Source of the DNA: an uncultured Chitinophaga sp.
GTDB taxonomy: Bacteria > Bacteroidota > Bacteroidia > Chitinophagales > Chitinophagaceae
Assembly: GCF_937898475.1 (NCBI RefSeq)
Contig: NZ_CALEJS010000025.1
Coordinates: 1-64,000, forward strand
Length of the DNA stretch: 64,000 nt
Direction: 5' to 3'
The notes beneath the pieces were generated by a model that was given only the letters and a program-made list of their open reading frames with translations, ran no database searches and had not been told where the DNA came from. The position numbers were made by a program, and so were the translations under genes. This document shows positions 15,794 to 24,962 of the stretch, piece by piece (the first letter of the stretch is position 1; each line of letters begins with the position of its first letter).

Positions 15794-16690
15794 CTATTTA
15801 TTACGTCCGCTGTGTATATGTTTCTCTGCATGGTAAGATGAGCGTACAAGCGGTCCGGACTCTACATAATCCAATCCCATGTTGTAACCTATCTCCCTGT
15901 ATTCGGCAAATTCATCGGGATGAACAAAGCGCACTACAGGCAGGTGTTTGGGTGTTGGCTGCAGGTACTGACCAAGGGTTACCACATCCACCCCGTTATC
16001 GTAGAGGTCCTGCATGGCCTGGATCACTTCTTCTTTGGTTTCCCCCAGGCCCAGCATGATACCGCTTTTGGTGCGCATACCACCTTCTTTCAGGCGGCGG
16101 AGCACTTCCAGGCTACGGTGGTATTTGGCCTGTATACGTACCTGTTTGGTCAGTCTTTCAACGGTTTCCAGGTTATGAGACACTACTTCGGGCGCTACTT
16201 CTATTATACGCTCCAGGTTTTCCCACTGGCCCCTGAAGTCGGGGATAAGGGTTTCCAGGGTAGTATCCGGGTTAAGGGCGCGCACCGCCTTGATAGTGTT
16301 GGCCCATATTATAGAACCTCCGTCTTTCAGCTCATCGCGGTCTACAGAGGTAATAACGGCATGTTTCACCTTCATCAGGTAAATGGCTTCTGCTACACGC
16401 TGGGGCTCATCCCAGTCAACGGGCTCAGGACGGCCGGTGGCTACGGCGCAAAAACCGCAGCTACGGGTACAGATATTGCCTAAAATCATGAAAGTAGCGG
16501 TGCCGGCTCCCCAGCATTCGCCCATATTAGGGCAGTTACCGCTTTCACAGATGGTATGAAGTTTATGGGTATCTACAAGGTTTCTAACCTGTTTATAACT
16601 CTCTCCTATCGGTAATTTCACACGCAGCCAATCGGGCTTCTTGGTTCTGGGCGCTGCCGCCGGTGTGCCGCATACGGTTTGTTCTTGCAT
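15794..16690 (-). CDS. lipA: lipoyl synthase
   Basis: LipA inserts two sulfur atoms into protein-bound octanoyl chains to make lipoyl cofactor, using radical S-adenosylmethionine chemistry. Both iron-sulfur cluster motifs are present. The auxiliary CX4CX5C is Cys48, Cys53 and Cys59 (CESGNCPNMGEC), and the radical-SAM CX3CX2C is Cys74, Cys78 and Cys81 (CTRSCGFC). The C-terminal RSSYHAE motif, whose Ser binds the auxiliary cluster, is near 284-290. The 298 residues are the normal length. Its product would serve the pyruvate and oxoglutarate dehydrogenases and the glycine cleavage system, whose P-protein is in this same window, though not nearby. Confidence 0.97.
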   Translation of the reverse strand: MQEQTVCGTPAAAPRTKKPDWLRVKLPIGESYKQVRNLVDTHKLHTICESGNCPNMGECWGAGTATFMILGNICTRSCGFCAVATGRPEPVDWDEPQRVAEAIYLMKVKHAVITSVDRDELKDGGSIIWANTIKAVRALNPDTTLETLIPDFRGQWENLERIIEVAPEVVSHNLETVERLTKQVRIQAKYHRSLEVLRRLKEGGMRTKSGIMLGLGETKEEVIQAMQDLYDNGVDVVTLGQYLQPTPKHLPVVRFVHPDEFAEYREIGYNMGLDYVESGPLVRSSYHAEKHIHSGRNK

Positions 16691-16714
16691 CGCTAACTCC
16701 TTTCTTTAGGACAA

Positions 16715-16722
16715 CAAAGGTA
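16715..16722 (-). promoter_or_regulatory. candidate -7 element for lipA
   Basis: The minus strand reads TACCTTTG, a perfect TAnnTTTG, 25 bases before the lipA start. A matching TTTG at -33 is not evident. Confidence 0.45.
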
Positions 16723-16747
16723 CTAACTTCTGATTATATGTTGTTCA

Positions 16748-17587
16748 TTATCGCTTGTTCCACCGCTTGCCGAACTGCAGGCTCAGGTATGCGTTGAAAA
16801 AGAACTTCTTAGGCTCCAGGGCTACCATAATGGGCACCTCTTTGGTATAGTATTCGGCGTTGATCCCTACTTCCAGGGCGCTGACCACCTCGTTGAACTT
16901 GGCCCAGTCAAAGCGCATACCGGTTTTTGCGTGGAGGCCGGGTGCTATGGTCACTTCGCCCCAGCCTTTACCAAAGCCCGCGCCGGAAATGATCTTGGAA
17001 GGGTTGGTGAACGCAGCCGTATCCAGGAAGCCGCTCTGACCATATTTAATGTCAACGGAATATCCCTCACCCGTAGGATCTTCTACCCGCAGGTAATAGG
17101 GTTTGAGCAGGCCTATAGACACGCCGCCGTAGTAGATGGCAGACACTTCCACCCCGTTCTTGTTGCCCTTGCCGCCAATCAGGTAGCGCTGGCCCATCCC
17201 GATCTTGGCCTGGTAAAAGTTATTGCGTTTCCCGAAGATGTAGGGCTTTTCTGAATAGGCAAAATCGCCGATGGGCACAAACCTGCCCGGTTTCTTATCT
17301 TCCTTGGGATGCTTTTTCTCATTAAATTCAAACTGGAAATAGTTCACCACTTTACGGTTCTTACGGAAGCCCAGCTCAAAAAAACCGCCCCAACCGTCTG
17401 TATTGATCCGTCCGCCCAATGACCATTCGCGTTCATAATTATTCTCTCCTTCTTCCAGTTCCCTGAAGAGGGAAATGCGTTTCAGTCTTCTTTCTTCCCG
17501 TTCCTTTCTTTTGGTTTCCTTATCAGACTGTGCCTGCAGGCTGCCGGCTACAAATAATAAAAAAATGACTAAGTGTAATTTTTTCAC
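16748..17587 (-). CDS. probable outer-membrane beta-barrel protein, unknown function
   Basis: A 279-residue protein with a signal peptide (MKKLHLVIFLLFVAGSLQAQ, with a GTG start) and then a highly charged linker (KETKRKEREERRLKRIS, 24-40). The rest alternates short amphipathic strands rich in Gly, Tyr and Phe (WSLGGRINTDGWGGFFELGF, VVNYFQFEFNEKK, FNAYLSLQFGKRW). It ends in an aromatic-rich strand, as outer-membrane barrels do. The minus strand reads TACATTTG (17607-17614), a perfect -7 promoter match about 20 bases before the start. I do not recognise a named family. Its gene lies 57 bases before lipA on the same strand, but a link in function is not obvious. Confidence 0.7.
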   Translation of the reverse strand: MKKLHLVIFLLFVAGSLQAQSDKETKRKEREERRLKRISLFRELEEGENNYEREWSLGGRINTDGWGGFFELGFRKNRKVVNYFQFEFNEKKHPKEDKKPGRFVPIGDFAYSEKPYIFGKRNNFYQAKIGMGQRYLIGGKGNKNGVEVSAIYYGGVSIGLLKPYYLRVEDPTGEGYSVDIKYGQSGFLDTAAFTNPSKIISGAGFGKGWGEVTIAPGLHAKTGMRFDWAKFNEVVSALEVGINAEYYTKEVPIMVALEPKKFFFNAYLSLQFGKRWNKR

Positions 17588-17713
17588 AGTAATGGGCTAT
17601 TTGTATCAAATGTAATGAAAATCCCAAACTCTCTCCCCTATACGTATGCTTCCCTATATAAACGCGGGTTTTAATTTATTGTTACAAACCTGCCTGAAAA
17701 TTAAGGGGAGTTT

Positions 17714-18592
17714 TCAGTTATCGGTTGTCAGTTTGTTCATCTGCCTGCGATACGCCAGCGGAGTTTGGCGGTATAACTCCTTAAAATGCTTATTGAAATT
17801 GGAGAGGTTGTTGAAACCGCATTCAAAACAGATCTGCGCCACGCTGAGCCGGTTTTCGATGAGCAGCTTGCAGGCATGATTGAGCCGTACTTCGTTCACA
17901 AATGCGCTGAAGGTTTTGCGGGTTCGCTGGGAAAAATACCGGGAAAAAGAATTATCTGCCATATTCAGCTGCCGGGCCACATCATTTACCCGTATCGCTG
18001 AGGCGAAATGCTTCAGTACATAGTCCATTACTTTGGCCATACGGCCATCTTCCTTCTCATTCTGTCCGCTGACCGGCATCCGGGAAATAAAGCTGTATTC
18101 TTCCGTTTCCGCCAGGATGTGCAGGATCTCCACCAGTTTAAGCCAGCGGGCCAGGCCCTTCATATGCACCAGCTCCTTCATCCGCCCGCTCACCAGGCGG
18201 TTGGACCTGCCTGTAATATCCAGCCCCCTGGCCGCCTGGGAGAACAGTTTGCGCAGGGGCTCAGACTCCGGCAGGGAGAGAAAATCCGCCCCCAGCGATC
18301 TTTCCAGGAAATGCACCACGATAGACCGCGCCCTTTGCCTGGACTTAGGCTGGTAATACTGTTCATCATTATGATAGGTATGCGGCAGATGGGGGCCTAT
18401 CAATGCCAGGTTACCCGGACCAAAATCACTGATCTGATCGCCGATATAACGTTTCCCCGTACTGGCGGTCACCAGTACCAGCTCAAATTCAGGGTGATAA
18501 TGCCAGGGGGTTGGGAAGTAAGGGTAGTCAAAACTCTTCACCACAAATGATTCTTCCTGCTGCTTGGGAAGATGTTCCAGTATCGCTTCCAT
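17714..18592 (-). CDS. AraC family transcriptional regulator
   Basis: The 292-residue protein has an N-terminal cupin sensor domain (PTPWHYHPEFELVLVTAS at 28-45) and a C-terminal pair of helix-turn-helix motifs. They are IRVNDVARQLNMADNSFSRY near 205 and a second, VAQICFECGFNNLSNFNKHF, near 251-270. Such regulators sense a small molecule, often a sugar, and usually control a neighbouring operon. It is divergent from the PhyH/DUF1549/DUF1501 block, the likely target. A perfect 10-bp inverted repeat lies just upstream of its start. The last residues (KLTTDN) come from a keyword repeat (CTGACAACCGATAACTGA), so the C-terminus has probably been reshaped by that repeat. Confidence 0.9.
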   Translation of the reverse strand: MEAILEHLPKQQEESFVVKSFDYPYFPTPWHYHPEFELVLVTASTGKRYIGDQISDFGPGNLALIGPHLPHTYHNDEQYYQPKSRQRARSIVVHFLERSLGADFLSLPESEPLRKLFSQAARGLDITGRSNRLVSGRMKELVHMKGLARWLKLVEILHILAETEEYSFISRMPVSGQNEKEDGRMAKVMDYVLKHFASAIRVNDVARQLNMADNSFSRYFSQRTRKTFSAFVNEVRLNHACKLLIENRLSVAQICFECGFNNLSNFNKHFKELYRQTPLAYRRQMNKLTTDN

Positions 18593-18599
18593 TTTCCTA

Positions 18600-18648
18600 C
18601 TTTTCTAACCTAATTTACGAAAAGCGGCGGATTGATTTGTTAGAAAAG
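18600..18648. promoter_or_regulatory. spaced inverted repeat in the AraC/PhyH divergent region
   Basis: CTTTTCTAAC and GTTAGAAAAG are perfect 10-bp inverted arms with 29 bases between them, so their centres are 39 bases apart, close to four helical turns. The first arm is 8 bases from the AraC start. It is a candidate site for autoregulation and control of the divergent gene. Confidence 0.5.
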
Positions 18649-18723
18649 CATCATTTCTGAACAGAATTGAGGTAGCCCGGCAATACATTTATACCGATTT
18701 TTAGCATAGAAAAACTGCATACT

Positions 18724-19578
18724 ATGGCTTTCCGCTTAACACCCGCGCAGGTAGCCGCTTACCACGAAGACGGCTACATAGTGGTAAAGGGTTTCTGCAC
18801 TGCTGAAGAAATAAATAAATTATATGCCACCGCCCTGGCAGACAATGCCATGCAACAGCACGCACTGGATCTGAACGATCAAACCGGTAAAAAAACCCGG
18901 CTCTCGCTCTGGTTCACCCCCGGCAATGATGTATTTGGCTATCTTACCCGCAGTGAGAAGATGGTGAACGCCGTAGCTGCCCTGCTGGACAGCCAGGCGC
19001 CGGTTTGCCACTTCCACTCCAAACTGATGCAGAAAGAACCCCGGGTGGGCGGTGCATGGGAATGGCACCAGGACTATGGCTACTGGTATAAGAACCAGTT
19101 CATGTTCCCGGATCAGCTGATCTCCGTGATGATCGCCCTTACACCCGCCAATAAGGAGAACGGCTGTCTGCAGGTGATCAAAGGCAGCCATAAACTGGGC
19201 CGGGTGAACCATGGCTTTGCCGGCGAACAGGTGGGCGCCGATATGGTAATGGTAAACAATGCCCTGCAAACCATGGAGCTGGTTCACAGTGAGCTGGCCC
19301 CTGGCGATGCGCTTTTCTTTCACAGCAACCTCTTACACCGATCAGAGGCTAACTTGTCTGAAAACCCCCGCTGGTCGCTCATTTCCTGTTACTGTTCCCA
19401 GTCTAACCTGGCTTATAATGAAACCTCTACCTCCTGGAAGACCCCGGTTCAGGTAGTACCGGATGAAGCCATCCTGGAATGGGAAGCCGCTTCATTGTCA
19501 GACGCGGATTTCCTGAAAAAGGAAAATGATCCGGCATTGAAGGATACGGGTTGGGAAAAAGATACGGTAACAAAATAA
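18724..19578 (+). CDS. phytanoyl-CoA dioxygenase family protein (Fe(II)/2-oxoglutarate oxygenase)
   Basis: This 284-residue enzyme has the PhyH fold: DGYIVVKGFCTAEEINKLY at about 17-35, the metal ligands His-x-Asp in WEWHQDYGYWY (near 115-125) and the distal His with following Arg in FFHSNLLHRSEAN (near 199-211). It should hydroxylate a small organic substrate using iron, oxygen and 2-oxoglutarate. No signal peptide is seen, so it is cytoplasmic. It follows the divergent AraC regulator and comes first in a same-strand block with haem- and Tat-dependent export proteins. The substrate is unknown. The 137-base gap to the next gene leaves room for a separate promoter. Confidence 0.88.
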   Translation: MAFRLTPAQVAAYHEDGYIVVKGFCTAEEINKLYATALADNAMQQHALDLNDQTGKKTRLSLWFTPGNDVFGYLTRSEKMVNAVAALLDSQAPVCHFHSKLMQKEPRVGGAWEWHQDYGYWYKNQFMFPDQLISVMIALTPANKENGCLQVIKGSHKLGRVNHGFAGEQVGADMVMVNNALQTMELVHSELAPGDALFFHSNLLHRSEANLSENPRWSLISCYCSQSNLAYNETSTSWKTPVQVVPDEAILEWEAASLSDADFLKKENDPALKDTGWEKDTVTK

Positions 19579-19715
19579 AATGCGCGGGAATAATACTATT
19601 TTAACAAAACGGCCCGGAACAAGGAGAAGCCTGGGTGAAGCCTAAGAGAAGACAGTTAAAAAAGTACAAAGGCTCCCTTTTTACCTATAGTAGCATTTAT
19701 TAAATCGTCTGCGTT

Positions 19716-22466
19716 ATGATAAAACACCGTGAGGTGGTTAAATATTTAAAGAACAAAAAAGCATTGCTCACAATAGCCCTTGCGGTTGTTGCGGTGGCGC
19801 TTTTTATTTACTGCACCCATGAAAAGCCGGTAGATTTCAATACCGAAGTAAAGCCCATCATCAACAAAAAATGTATCAGCTGCCACGGCGGGGTAAAACG
19901 CCAGGGCGATTTCAGCCTGCTGTTCCGCTCAGAAGCGCTGAGCCAGACAAAATCAGGCAAGTACGGCATCATTCCCGGCGACCCGGATGGCAGTGAGATG
20001 ATCCGGCGCTTAACCCTGAAAGACCCGGAAGAACGCATGCCCTACAAGCATGATCCATTGAGCGATGCGGAAATTGCCACCCTGCGCAAATGGGTAAAGC
20101 AAGGCGCCAAATGGGGCGATCACTGGGCCTATGTAGCCGTAAAACCCGTAACCGTACCCGATAACGATTGGGGGCATAATAATATTGACCGCTTTATCTA
20201 CCAGCAACTGGAAGAGCACGGGCTGCAACCTTCCCCGGAAGCAGATAAAGCCACGCTGTTAAGAAGAGTAAGCCTTGACCTTACCGGGTTGCCGGCGCCC
20301 CCCGGCATAGCAGCCGCCTATCTTTCAGGTAACGGCGATAAAAAAGCCTATGAGCAATTGGTAGATAGCCTGCTGGCGTCTCCGCACTATGGTGAACGCT
20401 GGGCTGCCGTATGGATGGACCTTGCCCGATATGCGGACACCAAAGGTTACGAACGCGATCTGACAAGGCCTATATGGCGCTACCGCGACTGGCTGATCAG
20501 GGCTTATAATGCCGACAAACCTTACGACCAGTTCCTGGTAGAACAGCTGGCCGGCGACCTGCTGCCCGACGCCACAGATCAGCAACTGATCGCTACCGCC
20601 TTTCACCGCAATACCATGACCAATGACGAAGGTGGCACCGACAATGAAGAATACCGCACCGCTGCTATCATTGACCGTGTGAACAGCACCTGGGAAGCCC
20701 TGCTGGGCACCACTTTTGCCTGTGTACAGTGCCACAGTCATCCTTATGACCCTTTCAGGCATGAGGAGTACTATAAATTCATGGCTTTCTTCAACAACAG
20801 CCGTGATGAAGATACGTTTGACGACTATCCCCTGTTGCGGCACTTCTCATCAGCAGACAGCGCGCAATTGAAGCAGGTAACCGCATGGCTGCAGCAGCAT
20901 GGCTTTGCAGACGAAGCTAAAACGGCATACACTTTTCTTAAAACATGGCAGCCCGCCATTAACTCCATACAGGCAGACCAGTTTGTGAACAGCGAACTGG
21001 CAGATACCAAATGGCTCACCTTCCGTAATCATGCGCAGGCACGTTTGCCGCATGTAAACCTGGAACAGGTGGATCAGCTGATCTACCGTTACAGCGGTTA
21101 TATAACAGGCGGCGCCTGGAACATCCGTTTGGATAAACCGGATGGACCATTACTGGCCAGCATCCCGGTGAAAGCCACCAGAGACAGGACCATCAGCAGC
21201 ATTGATCTGCCCCCGGGCAAAGGCGTACACGACCTCTATCTTTCATTTCAGAACGCTGCTATCAAAGATGCGGACGTCAGCGCTATTCAGTTTGACTGGT
21301 TCTATTTTACAAGATCATTACCTGGCAAAGGGCTGCCCGGCTATGATAATATGCGGCAGGCCTACTGGAAACTGCTCACCAAAACGGTTCCGGTAACGCC
21401 TATCATGATGGATAACCCGGCAGATATGCAACGCAGCACGCATGTATTTGAAAGGGGCAACTGGCTGGTGAAGGGCGAGGAAGTGCAGCCGGATGTGCCG
21501 CGTTCACTCAATCCCTTACCTAAAGGTGCGCCGCGAAACCGCCTGGGACTTGCCATGTGGCTGACAGACCCGAAGAATCCCCTCACGGCCAGGACAATGG
21601 TGAACCGCCTGTGGGAACAGGTTTTCGGCACCGGCCTTGTTGAGACGCTGGAAGATCTGGGTACACAGGGCGCAGAAGCAACACACCGGGCATTGCTGGA
21701 TGATTTGTCTTACCGCTTTATGCACAACTATCACTGGAGCGTGAAGCAGCTGCTCAAAGAAATGGTGATGTCTGCTACCTACCGGCAGTCATCTGTTGTA
21801 AGCAAAGAACTGCTGGAAAAAGATCCTGCCAATAAATATTATGCAAGAGGTCCGAGAGTACGATTATCTGCAGAGCAGGTACGTGATCAGGCCCTTTGCA
21901 TCAGTGGTTTGATGAGCCCCAAGATGTACGGCCCCAGTGTAATGCCCTGGCAGCCGGCAGGCATCTGGATGTCGCCCTGGAATGGTGGCGACTGGGTGAC
22001 CAGCAAGGGCGAAGATCAATACCGCCGCGCCCTGTACACTTACTGGAAGCGTACGGCCCCCTATCCTTCTATGATCACTTTTGACGGCGCAGGAAGGGAG
22101 GTATGCACCCCCAGGCGTATACGCACCAACACACCGTTACAGGCGCTGGTTACACTTAATGATTCTGTATACCTGGATGCAGCCAGGCACTTTGCCTTCC
22201 GCATGCAGCAGGCCGCAGGCGGCGCTGATGTAAAACAGCAGATCAGCAAGGGATACGAGCTGGCCATGCTGAAAAACATTACACCCGGCAGGCTGCAGGC
22301 ATTGGTAACATTATACGATACCGCTTACGGTCAGTTTAAACAGGATACCAGCCAGACCAGCAAAATGACCGGGAGCGATCAACAGCATAATAACCCGGAA
22401 ACAGCAGCGCTGGTTGTAGTAGCCAACGCCATGCTGAACCTGGATGAACTGATCACTAAAAACTGA
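19716..22466 (+). CDS. planctomycete-type cytochrome c, DUF1549 and DUF1553 protein
   Basis: A 916-residue exported protein with a signal anchor at about 15-33 (ALLTIALAVVAVALFIYC). A PSCyt1 haem motif CISCH is at 53-57. The DUF1549 (PSCyt2) domain runs from about 150 to 360 with a second CxxCH (CVQCHSHPYDPF, near 337), and the DUF1553 (PSD1) domain covers about 620-880 (GLAMWLTDPKNPLTARTMVN). Between them is a beta-rich carbohydrate-binding-like part. Proteins of this architecture abound in Planctomycetes and Verrucomicrobia next to DUF1501 genes, as here (3-base gap). They are thought to be periplasmic redox enzymes, perhaps acting on sugars, but no reaction has been firmly assigned. Confidence 0.93.
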   Translation: MIKHREVVKYLKNKKALLTIALAVVAVALFIYCTHEKPVDFNTEVKPIINKKCISCHGGVKRQGDFSLLFRSEALSQTKSGKYGIIPGDPDGSEMIRRLTLKDPEERMPYKHDPLSDAEIATLRKWVKQGAKWGDHWAYVAVKPVTVPDNDWGHNNIDRFIYQQLEEHGLQPSPEADKATLLRRVSLDLTGLPAPPGIAAAYLSGNGDKKAYEQLVDSLLASPHYGERWAAVWMDLARYADTKGYERDLTRPIWRYRDWLIRAYNADKPYDQFLVEQLAGDLLPDATDQQLIATAFHRNTMTNDEGGTDNEEYRTAAIIDRVNSTWEALLGTTFACVQCHSHPYDPFRHEEYYKFMAFFNNSRDEDTFDDYPLLRHFSSADSAQLKQVTAWLQQHGFADEAKTAYTFLKTWQPAINSIQADQFVNSELADTKWLTFRNHAQARLPHVNLEQVDQLIYRYSGYITGGAWNIRLDKPDGPLLASIPVKATRDRTISSIDLPPGKGVHDLYLSFQNAAIKDADVSAIQFDWFYFTRSLPGKGLPGYDNMRQAYWKLLTKTVPVTPIMMDNPADMQRSTHVFERGNWLVKGEEVQPDVPRSLNPLPKGAPRNRLGLAMWLTDPKNPLTARTMVNRLWEQVFGTGLVETLEDLGTQGAEATHRALLDDLSYRFMHNYHWSVKQLLKEMVMSATYRQSSVVSKELLEKDPANKYYARGPRVRLSAEQVRDQALCISGLMSPKMYGPSVMPWQPAGIWMSPWNGGDWVTSKGEDQYRRALYTYWKRTAPYPSMITFDGAGREVCTPRRIRTNTPLQALVTLNDSVYLDAARHFAFRMQQAAGGADVKQQISKGYELAMLKNITPGRLQALVTLYDTAYGQFKQDTSQTSKMTGSDQQHNNPETAALVVVANAMLNLDELITKN

Positions 22467-22468
22467 AC

Positions 22469-23977
22469 ATGATACAAAAGGAACTGCACGATAAACGTTT
22501 GCTGAAGGAAGCAGAAATGGCTGTTACGCGCATGTATACACGCAGGCATTTCCTGATGGAGAGTGCAATGGGTTTAGGCGCGCTGGCACTGGGATCTTTG
22601 CTGCCCGGCTGCGGCACTGGTAAAGGCAGCAACAACAAGATCGCATTTGATCCTGCACATCCGCTGGCGCCGCGCATGCCCATGTTTCCCGGGAGAGCCA
22701 AAAGCGTGATCTACCTGCATATGGCAGGCGCTCCATCACAACTGGAACTGTTTGACTACAAACCTGCACTGCAGCAGCTGGACGGACAGGATTGCCCGCC
22801 TTCACTGCTGGAGGGCAAACGCTTTGCCTTTATACGCGGCGTACCCAAAATGCTGGGGCCACAGGCAAAATTTGCGCAGTACGGCGACAGCAGGGCCTGG
22901 GTAAGTGAGCACCTGCCGCATCTCTCCGGTGTGGTAGATGATATCAGCTTTTTAAAGGGAGTAACTACAGACCAGTTCAACCACGCGCCGGCACAACTGC
23001 TGGTACATACGGGAAGTCCGCGGCTGGGGCGGCCCAGCATGGGCTCCTGGATCACCTATGGTTTAGGTACCGAGAACCAGAACCTGCCCGGCTTTGTAGT
23101 GCTGACATCAGGCGGTAAATTTCCGGATGCGGGTAAAAGTGTCTGGGGCAGCGGTTTTCTGCCCTCTGTATACCAGGGCGTTCAGTGCCGCAGCGAGGGA
23201 GACCCGGTGCTGTTCATTAAAGATCCGGAAGGGATGGACCGCAACCTGCGCAAGGCATCTATCGATGCCATCAATAAAGTGAATGAAGAAGAATATAAAG
23301 AGTACAACGATCCTGAGATACTCTCACGTATATCCCAGTACGAAATGGCTTACAAAATGCAGATAGCCGTGCCCGATGTGATGAACATCAACGACGAGCC
23401 GGCCTATATACAGGAGATGTACGGCGTACAGCCGGGCCGCGCCTGCTTTGCCAACAATGTACTGCTGGCCAGGAAATTGGTGGAGAAAGGCGTACGTTTT
23501 GTACAGCTGTTTGACTGGGGATGGGACAGCCACGGTACCGACGCCAGCCTTGCAATAGACATCGGCATGATCAATAAATGCAGGCAGGTGGATAAAGCCG
23601 TTACGGCGCTGATCCTTGATCTTAAACAACGCGGGCTGCTGGATGAAACACTGGTGGTGTGGGGCGGAGAATTTGGCAGAACACCGATGATGGAGAACAG
23701 GGATGGTAAGCAGAATCCCTTTAAGGGAAGAGATCACCATGTGGATGCATTCACCATCTGGATGGCAGGAGGCGGTATCAAAAAAGGCTATACCCACGGC
23801 GAAACAGACGAAATCGGCTACAGTGCGGTAAGCGGTAAGGTAACGGCTTTTGATATACAGGCCACCATCCTTAATCAGCTGGGATTTGACCACGAAAAAT
23901 TCACCTATGATTACCAGGGCAGGCCTTTCCGGCTAACGGATGTTGGCGGTAAAGTGATTCGGGAGATCATCGCTTAA
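22469..23977 (+). CDS. DUF1501 family protein, Tat-exported lipoprotein
   Basis: A 502-residue protein with a twin-arginine signal TRRHFLMESAMG and a lipobox LLPGC, so it should be folded in the cytoplasm, exported by Tat and held as a lipoprotein. The rest is a DUF1501 domain of the alkaline phosphatase/sulfatase superfamily type. It has metal-site-like segments YLHMAGAPSQLELFDYKP, FDWGWDSHGTDA (near 345-356) and VVWGGEFGRTPMM (near 396-408). The start codon lies 2 bases after the DUF1549 stop, so the two are translationally linked, the standard pairing in Planctomycetes. The enzymatic activity is unknown. Confidence 0.93.
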   Translation: MIQKELHDKRLLKEAEMAVTRMYTRRHFLMESAMGLGALALGSLLPGCGTGKGSNNKIAFDPAHPLAPRMPMFPGRAKSVIYLHMAGAPSQLELFDYKPALQQLDGQDCPPSLLEGKRFAFIRGVPKMLGPQAKFAQYGDSRAWVSEHLPHLSGVVDDISFLKGVTTDQFNHAPAQLLVHTGSPRLGRPSMGSWITYGLGTENQNLPGFVVLTSGGKFPDAGKSVWGSGFLPSVYQGVQCRSEGDPVLFIKDPEGMDRNLRKASIDAINKVNEEEYKEYNDPEILSRISQYEMAYKMQIAVPDVMNINDEPAYIQEMYGVQPGRACFANNVLLARKLVEKGVRFVQLFDWGWDSHGTDASLAIDIGMINKCRQVDKAVTALILDLKQRGLLDETLVVWGGEFGRTPMMENRDGKQNPFKGRDHHVDAFTIWMAGGGIKKGYTHGETDEIGYSAVSGKVTAFDIQATILNQLGFDHEKFTYDYQGRPFRLTDVGGKVIREIIA

Positions 23978-24008
23978 GGCACGCTTAATACTCAATTACC
24001 AGCAATAC

Positions 24009-24944
24009 ATGAAGCCAGACAGGAGAAGATTTATCAAAACATCGGCAACAGCCCTTACCGCATTCATGTTATCCAGACTGCAGGCCGTTGCAAGGGACAA
24101 TGCATTTGATATGAACCACAACAACAAATTTGATCTGAAAATACTGGCCACCAACTGGGGCTTTAACGGTAGCCTGGACGAGTATTGCGCCAGGGTGAAA
24201 AAAGAAGGCTACGATGGCATAGAGATCTGGTGGCCCATGGAACCAGCCGCACAAACAGAACTGTTCAATATCCTTAAAAAGTATAACCTGGCGGCAGGCT
24301 TTTTATGCGGCGGCCAGGAATCACAGTATCAGCCGCACCTGGATCATTTTAAAAAGATGACGGATGCAGCGGCCAACAACAAAGTGCAAACACCTTTGTA
24401 CATTAACTGTCATTCAGGAAGAGACTTCTTCAGCGAAGAACAGAACCAGGCCTTCATTGATCATACTACGCAGCTGTCTGCACAAAGCGGTGTGCTGATC
24501 TGCCATGAAACGCACCGGTCCAGGATGTTGTTTGCAGCGCCGATAGCGCGCCGTTATATTGAAAAGAACCCGGAGTTGCGCATCACCTTCGATGTATCGC
24601 ACTGGTGTAATGTAAGCGAATCACTCTTACAGGACCAGCCGGAGAATGTGGCGCTGGCGTTGGAAAGAACAGGGCATATCCACGCCAGGATAGGGCATCC
24701 GGAAGGGCCACAGGTAAATGATCCCCGTGCACCGGAATGGGAAAGCGCCGTAAAGGCACATTTGTCCTGGTGGGACACTATTGTATCCCGTAAGAAGAAA
24801 CAGAACGAACGTTTGACTATATTAACTGAGTTTGGTCCGCCAGACTATATGCCCACCACGCCCTATACACGGCAGGCCTTATCAGACCAGTGGGCCATTA
24901 ATGTATACATGCTGCACTTGCTGCGCGAACGTTATTCATCTTAA
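24009..24944 (+). CDS. sugar phosphate isomerase/epimerase family TIM barrel, Tat signal
   Basis: The 311-residue protein begins with a twin-arginine signal (MKPDRRRFIKTSATAL). It continues as a xylose-isomerase-like TIM barrel: YDGIEIWWPME at about 68-78, INCHSGRDFF near 134-143, HETHRSRM, RITFDVSHWC and HARIGHPEGPQ. The Glu and His residues at strand ends (GIEIWW, CHETH, DVSHW, GHIHARIGH) are typical metal ligands. Family members isomerise or epimerise sugars, and some act on 3-keto sugars. Export by Tat suggests a periplasmic site together with the DUF1549 and DUF1501 partners encoded just before it (31-base gap). Confidence 0.9.
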   Translation: MKPDRRRFIKTSATALTAFMLSRLQAVARDNAFDMNHNNKFDLKILATNWGFNGSLDEYCARVKKEGYDGIEIWWPMEPAAQTELFNILKKYNLAAGFLCGGQESQYQPHLDHFKKMTDAAANNKVQTPLYINCHSGRDFFSEEQNQAFIDHTTQLSAQSGVLICHETHRSRMLFAAPIARRYIEKNPELRITFDVSHWCNVSESLLQDQPENVALALERTGHIHARIGHPEGPQVNDPRAPEWESAVKAHLSWWDTIVSRKKKQNERLTILTEFGPPDYMPTTPYTRQALSDQWAINVYMLHLLRERYSS

Positions 24945-24962
24945 TAAAAGAAAAAGATTACA

